Below the pieces are notes generated by a model, which was given only the letters and a program-made list of their open reading frames with translations, made no database searches and was not told where the DNA came from. A program made the translations under genes and the position numbers. This document shows positions 59,839 to 64,000 of a stretch of DNA of 64,000 nucleotides, piece by piece; positions within the stretch are counted from its first letter, which is position 1; the number at the start of each line of letters is the position of its first letter. The DNA comes from Pseudomonadota bacterium (GTDB taxonomy: Bacteria; Desulfobacterota; Desulfobacteria; Desulfobacterales; Desulfolunaceae), in the NCBI GenBank assembly GCA_018818835.1, contig JAHIRD010000148.1, positions 1-64,000 of the forward strand, read 5' to 3'.

Positions 59839-60446
59839 TCATATCGTAATCCACCAGTGGAATTTTTTATTCTTTGCAAGGAATATGGCCGCCGCCCATA
59901 ACACAAGCATGGAGAGCATCTGATTTGACCATCCGAAATATCTCCAGACAATTTCAAAATCAACCTGAGTGATCATAAACGCGGCAATAAAAAGAGGCAT
60001 TGAAATCAGAAGTCGTTTGCCTGCCTTTGACTGATCCATGTTGAACGTCTCTGCAATAATCAGCCGTGTGCTTCGAAAGGCCGTATCCCCATATATGAAC
60101 CGACGACTTCGGGAATGCTTTTACCGCCATCTCTGACGGAAAGCATTCCGCTGAAATAATCATGAACACCTCCCGCGAAGATCGACCCTATCACGATCCA
60201 CAACAAGGCCACAGGGCCATAAAGGGCGGCAAGAATGGGGCCGAATATCGGCCCTAAACCGGCAATGTCAAGGAGCTGAATAAAAAATACCTTCCAGGTC
60301 GGAAGTGATATATAATCCACCCCATCGTTCATGGTATAACAGGGGGTTTGTCTGTTTTCATCAATACCGAAAATGGTCTCCACAAACTTACCATAGGTAA
60401 AGTAACCCAGAATCAACAGAGCGACACAACCTGAAAAAAACAGCAA
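59839..60446 (-). pseudogene. cstA: cstA (carbon starvation protein A) with large internal deletion
   Basis: The first 125 residues from a TTG start (GGGAGG upstream) match CstA: LGYFTYGKFVETIFGID, LLDIAGLGPIFGPILAALYGP, GSIFAGGVHDYFSGMLSVRDGG, IPEVVGSYMG. From about 60070 another frame encodes the C-terminal part: STRLIIAETFNMDQSKAGKRLL and DFEIVWRYFGWSNQMLSMLVLW. About 300 codons between them are missing and the parts are out of frame. Intact CstA proteins import peptides or pyruvate. The product is not expected to work. Confidence 0.75.
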
Positions 60447-60472
60447 AGCAACCTCCCGGTTAATCGTAACAA

Positions 60473-60574
60473 AATATCAATGAGCCGTTCATCCACGGCG
60501 GCCACATATATATCCACGTCGGGATGGGCAGCTTCAATGCGTTTTATTCCTTCAGGGGCCGCCCCACAAGAAAC
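60473..60574 (-). pseudogene. upp: C-terminal fragment of uracil phosphoribosyltransferase
   Basis: Minus-strand reading gives [27 protein letters not shown], the well-known segment near the C-terminus of Upp, then unrelated residues in place of the PGLGDAGDRxFG end. Both the bulk of the gene and its true end are missing. It sits just upstream of the cstA remnant and eight bases from the end of the large lipoprotein gene. Confidence 0.65.
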
Positions 60575-60582
60575 AGAGTCGT

Positions 60583-63500
60583 TTATTTCTCGCTATTTTT
60601 CAAAGACGCCGAATGATTTGCAAGAAGATCCTTGCGGTTCTTGCGCAGATCCTTTCCGCTTGGTGTATCGGGATAGGGGATGTCGCCCTTCAATCCTTTC
60701 CAGGTCACCCGGTTGTATGCTGCGAAATCAAACTTGTCTTCCGACGAAAAATCCATCCCCTTGGTGGCATTTTCCCAGTATGCGGCGTCATGTGTCGTTT
60801 TGGGCACCTCCAGGCCGGCTGGTTTGGGAGGCAGCGGCAGTCGCGTGTTGTAAAGGTATGGCGACGGTGTGGCTGTAAAACTCCACGGATTCGGTGTGGT
60901 GGTGAAGATATCGGCCATGGGTTTCGCCAGGGCGTCGTTCAGATTCATAGGCGGAAGACCAAGAACCTCTTCAATCGTTCGAAGGAAGTCGATGGTGTTG
61001 TACTGGGAGGAAATCACGGCACCTTGTTTTACATAGGCACCGGCCACGAACGCGACACTGCGGTGTGAATCCACATGGTCTCCACCGTCCTGAGCGTCGT
61101 CTTCAATGATAAAGACTAGAGTGTCGTTGGCATACTTGCTTTTTGAGATCTTTTCCACAAGCAGGCCCACCGCATAATCGTTGTCGGCCACCTGTCGCTC
61201 CGGAGTGTTGACGAGATCAATGGCAGACCCGAAATTCCCGGTGTGATCGTGCATGAAACGAACAAGACTGAGGGATGGAAGCGTTTCTCCCCCATTGATG
61301 TATTTGGTGTCGAACTCCCGCTCCCATTCCTTGAATCGGTAATAATCAGGAAAGGAGTTGTCGAAACCCCGGAAGAACGGATCGGTGAACGGGGCAAGGG
61401 ACGCACTTGACGGGTAGGCCACGATGGTGCCGGTCGTGGCCGGATCATGGATCAGGGGAATAAAGGGGGCTGCTGCATAACGGGTTGTGTCTATGAAGAA
61501 CCCGTAATTGCGGACCGTGAGATTTGCCCTGAGTGCCGAGTCCCAAAGATATCCGGTATTCACTTCATTGTTCGGACCATCCGGTGCGGCCACATTCGTC
61601 TGGCCAGGAAGAAGGTCTTCATCGTCCGGTGTGAGGGGGCTGGCGGCACGTCGTTCGGCCAGGGTCGGGAGTGCAACGTTCACATTACGGTTTACCCCTT
61701 CAGAATCTAAGCTGAGGCCTCGTCCCGCGTAGGCCACAGCGAACTGGCGTTCGATCACGTCCGGGGCACGTCCCGATGTGGACCAGGGCCAGCCGTCATT
61801 GCTGACTTCGGCGGTGTCAAGAAAGTTGTCAAGGGTGACAAATGTCTGTGCCAGATTATGCTGATTCGGCGTCATGGATTCTCCAAACATAGCCAGGGCA
61901 GGATCTCCATTCCCTCTATCCAGGTCACCGAGAATCTGGTCGTAGGTTCTGTTTTCCTTGATGATATAGATCACGTGCTTTATGCCCTGACGGACAGCTG
62001 AAAGGATGGCGTTGTCTTCATCGCTGAGGATACTGGCAAACCTGTTGTTAATGCCGACCTGCACGGTTAATGCTGTCAATTGTTCTGTGCTTGGATGAGT
62101 GAATGTCTGCAGACCGGCTTTAATCAGCTGGGGATTGTACTCATTCGAATAAAATCCCGTCGTGAAATCTGGCGGACCGTAGCTGTAACTGAAATTGGGA
62201 TTCGGGCCTGTGGGAGACTTCCCGTTGACGACATAAAGGGTGTTGCCGTCTTCGCTTAAACTGACGGAGTTCGGGTACCAGCCGGTGGGAATAAGGCCAA
62301 CGACCTGATTGCTGTCGCCAAGATCAACCACGGCGACGCAATTGAGATTGCCGTTGGTGACGTAAAGTTTCATTTCATCCGGTGAAAGCGTCACGCTGTT
62401 GGGGTTCGCCCCCGTATACTGGGCCAGCAGTGAAGGGATAAGGGCCGCCGGGGCGATGACGGGGATGGATTTGACGATTTTATTTGTGGTGGTGTTAATA
62501 ATATCCACCGTATCCGACTGGTCCTCAACCACATACAGCAAGGTCTGGGCCGCGTTCAGCACCATTTTGCCGGGCTGGCCTTTGACTGAAATCCGGGTTG
62601 TGACCTTTGCTGTCTCATCCGGATTAAGGACCGCATTCACATTCACCACAACGATTTCGCGGTCACGGATACTGGATACATAGGCCGTGGTGTTGTCCCC
62701 CTGGCCCTTTAATGTGACCCAGAAAGGATATTCGCCTCCCGGTACTCCGGTCTTGGCCACATTGATTTTGCCGGGGCGAAGGTCGAAATGCGTTCCGTCG
62801 GACCAGCTGCCTGTCCCGCCGGTGAACAGAGTGATTGAATCATTGTAGTAGTTTGCCACCGCCAGCGTCAGGCCATCACTGGAAATTGCCACGCCGGCAG
62901 CACATGCTTTTACGCCCACCTGAAGGTTGATTGAGCCCTGTCCGGCATCCGTCTGACCGATAAGGCCATTGCCGCCCAGTGTATGGCCCAGCTCAAGAAC
63001 CTCTCCTGGCTCCCAGGTGCCGCCGTTCAGGGTAAATGTCTGAATGTTGTCATCAATGCCACCCGACACGTAAAACGTTGTGCCGGACGGATCGAAGGTA
63101 ATCCCGTTGTACGTATTCGCCACCGGCACCACCTGCGTTTTTACCGGTAGACCCGATGTAATATCGTAGACGAACACGTACTCATTCGAGTCGGGCAGGT
63201 AGGGATAGGGGAGGGGGTAGGGGGAGAGGGCATCATAGACACGGTTATACCCGCTGGTCAGAACCAGCATGGTATGATAATCGGGACTCACCACAGAGGT
63301 GACGGCCTGTCCCGCCAGCCAGTTTTCCCTGTCCTCCAGGTCGGGGTTCAACGTGTCGAACTGTGCTCCGAGAGGGGCCAGTGGTGTGATCCGCTGTCCC
63401 ATATTTGGCAGATCCTGTCCGGGGGCTGTATCACTCACGGAGATGGTCAGGGTTGTCGTTGTCTTACCTCCGGAGTTTGTCGCGGTGACGGTGTAGCTGG

Positions 63501-63924
63501 TTTCGGCTACAGGGGTTGTGGGGGTTCCGTTGATAACACCTGTGATTGAATTCAGGCTGAGTCCCGCCGGAAGAGCCGGACTGATAGTGTATGAAGTAAC
63601 TTTTCCACCGGAGTTTGTCGGGCTGTTAGAGAGAATCAGCATCCCTGTGGCATAGACTGCTGTGCCGGTGGTGTAACTGAGTGATGAGGGTGCCTGATCA
63701 GAGCTGTCGCTGCTGCACCCGCTTAGAAAAAGAAATACGGCGATTATAAAAAAAACTGGCCGCCGGAAGGCTCGCGTTGAAATCACCCGTTTTTTCCGTG
63801 TCGGCTTCATCCATTGGCGGGTTGCATCGCCTTTCGACATGAAAGAAACGCCATTCTCGACCGGTTCGGTGGATTGACTCCCTGGGTTCCATTTCTTATG
63901 GATTGACATTGTTTTTGGATACAT
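60583..63924 (-). CDS. Large lipoprotein: Ig-like domain, YVTN-type propeller and phosphoesterase domain
   Basis: 1113 residues from the ATG at 63924 (GGAGGA upstream), although the lipoprotein signal ([13 protein letters not shown]) begins only near residue 55, so a later start is possible. After the lipobox come a putative-Ig (He_PIG) domain ([30 protein letters not shown]), then about 450 residues of YVTN-type propeller repeats ([61 protein letters not shown]). From about residue 665 there is a phosphoesterase (alkaline-phosphatase-like, phospholipase C/acid phosphatase family) domain: [54 protein letters not shown]. It should be anchored outside the cytoplasm and act on a phosphate ester; substrate unknown. 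Confidence 0.83.
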   Translation of the reverse strand: MYPKTMSIHKKWNPGSQSTEPVENGVSFMSKGDATRQWMKPTRKKRVISTRAFRRPVFFIIAVFLFLSGCSSDSSDQAPSSLSYTTGTAVYATGMLILSNSPTNSGGKVTSYTISPALPAGLSLNSITGVINGTPTTPVAETSYTVTATNSGGKTTTTLTISVSDTAPGQDLPNMGQRITPLAPLGAQFDTLNPDLEDRENWLAGQAVTSVVSPDYHTMLVLTSGYNRVYDALSPYPLPYPYLPDSNEYVFVYDITSGLPVKTQVVPVANTYNGITFDPSGTTFYVSGGIDDNIQTFTLNGGTWEPGEVLELGHTLGGNGLIGQTDAGQGSINLQVGVKACAAGVAISSDGLTLAVANYYNDSITLFTGGTGSWSDGTHFDLRPGKINVAKTGVPGGEYPFWVTLKGQGDNTTAYVSSIRDREIVVVNVNAVLNPDETAKVTTRISVKGQPGKMVLNAAQTLLYVVEDQSDTVDIINTTTNKIVKSIPVIAPAALIPSLLAQYTGANPNSVTLSPDEMKLYVTNGNLNCVAVVDLGDSNQVVGLIPTGWYPNSVSLSEDGNTLYVVNGKSPTGPNPNFSYSYGPPDFTTGFYSNEYNPQLIKAGLQTFTHPSTEQLTALTVQVGINNRFASILSDEDNAILSAVRQGIKHVIYIIKENRTYDQILGDLDRGNGDPALAMFGESMTPNQHNLAQTFVTLDNFLDTAEVSNDGWPWSTSGRAPDVIERQFAVAYAGRGLSLDSEGVNRNVNVALPTLAERRAASPLTPDDEDLLPGQTNVAAPDGPNNEVNTGYLWDSALRANLTVRNYGFFIDTTRYAAAPFIPLIHDPATTGTIVAYPSSASLAPFTDPFFRGFDNSFPDYYRFKEWEREFDTKYINGGETLPSLSLVRFMHDHTGNFGSAIDLVNTPERQVADNDYAVGLLVEKISKSKYANDTLVFIIEDDAQDGGDHVDSHRSVAFVAGAYVKQGAVISSQYNTIDFLRTIEEVLGLPPMNLNDALAKPMADIFTTTPNPWSFTATPSPYLYNTRLPLPPKPAGLEVPKTTHDAAYWENATKGMDFSSEDKFDFAAYNRVTWKGLKGDIPYPDTPSGKDLRKNRKDLLANHSASLKNSEK

Positions 63925-64000
63925 TGCACATTCCTCCACATACGGGTTAATTGTTAGGGAATAAAGCAAAACAGTGATTTTACGTCATGTTATACCCTGT

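Overview
The window looks like chromosome of an anaerobic, fatty- or aromatic-acid-oxidising member of the Desulfobacterales (Deltaproteobacteria / Desulfobacterota). This is inferred from the acyl-CoA ligase / acyl-CoA dehydrogenase / thiolase operon, several B12-type radical SAM proteins, a Mo-hydroxylase locus, large multi-domain sensors, and a structured leader before panB. Codons are of medium GC and most starts have AGGAG-type ribosome sites. No rRNA, tRNA, CRISPR array or complete insertion sequence was seen.

Layout. 0-3.7 kb: a truncated sensor gene, an Old-Yellow-Enzyme-type flavin oxidoreductase with a 4Fe-4S motif, and a Phd/ParE-type toxin-antitoxin pair. 3.7-11.4 kb (minus strand): a beta-oxidation-like operon (SCP2-type thiolase, two different acyl-CoA dehydrogenases, CoA ligase, ferredoxin-nitroreductase fusion) behind a TetR gene whose own operator lies in its promoter. 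11.6-15.8 kb: a receiver-histidine kinase and a large secreted propeller protein. 15.9-21.7 kb: three radical SAM proteins (one fused to a methyltransferase) and a dolichol/phytol-kinase-like membrane protein. 21.8-28.5 kb: an Lrp regulator divergent from panB (candidate pan-motif RNA leader), an SUMF-type lipoprotein, a chemoreceptor with a duplicated sensor, and a phosphoesterase gene broken by an internal deletion. 28.6-37.2 kb: a tight glycan operon (GT87-like protein, nucleotidyltransferase-GT2 fusion, two tandem TMTC-like membrane TPR proteins, GT2, radical SAM).

37.3-57.3 kb is the most unusual part. XdhC is divergent from about 19 kb of co-directional genes: MFS transporter, GNAT, a degenerate HATPase-GNAT fusion, a HisC-like aminotransferase, three Mo-hydroxylase subunits, MocA, a stunted STAS reading frame, an RsbW-like kinase, an NMT1/THI5-like binding protein without permease, a Cache-HAMP-SpoIIE phosphatase, an intact RsbW-like-GNAT fusion, a ThiF-like E1, a carboxyltransferase, an amidohydrolase and a lipoprotein. 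Three copies of a MITE-like element with shared inverted ends sit in its gaps. I read this as a partner-switching module (phosphatase, kinases, antagonist) whose output may be acyltransferases, joined to a Mo-hydroxylase pathway of unknown substrate.

58.0-60.6 kb is a gene graveyard: fragments of an amino-acid ABC ATPase, C69 dipeptidase (frameshift and nonsense), MFS transporter, CstA (internal deletion) and Upp surround one intact STAS gene. The window ends with a large lipoprotein carrying an Ig-like domain, a YVTN-type propeller and a phosphoesterase domain.
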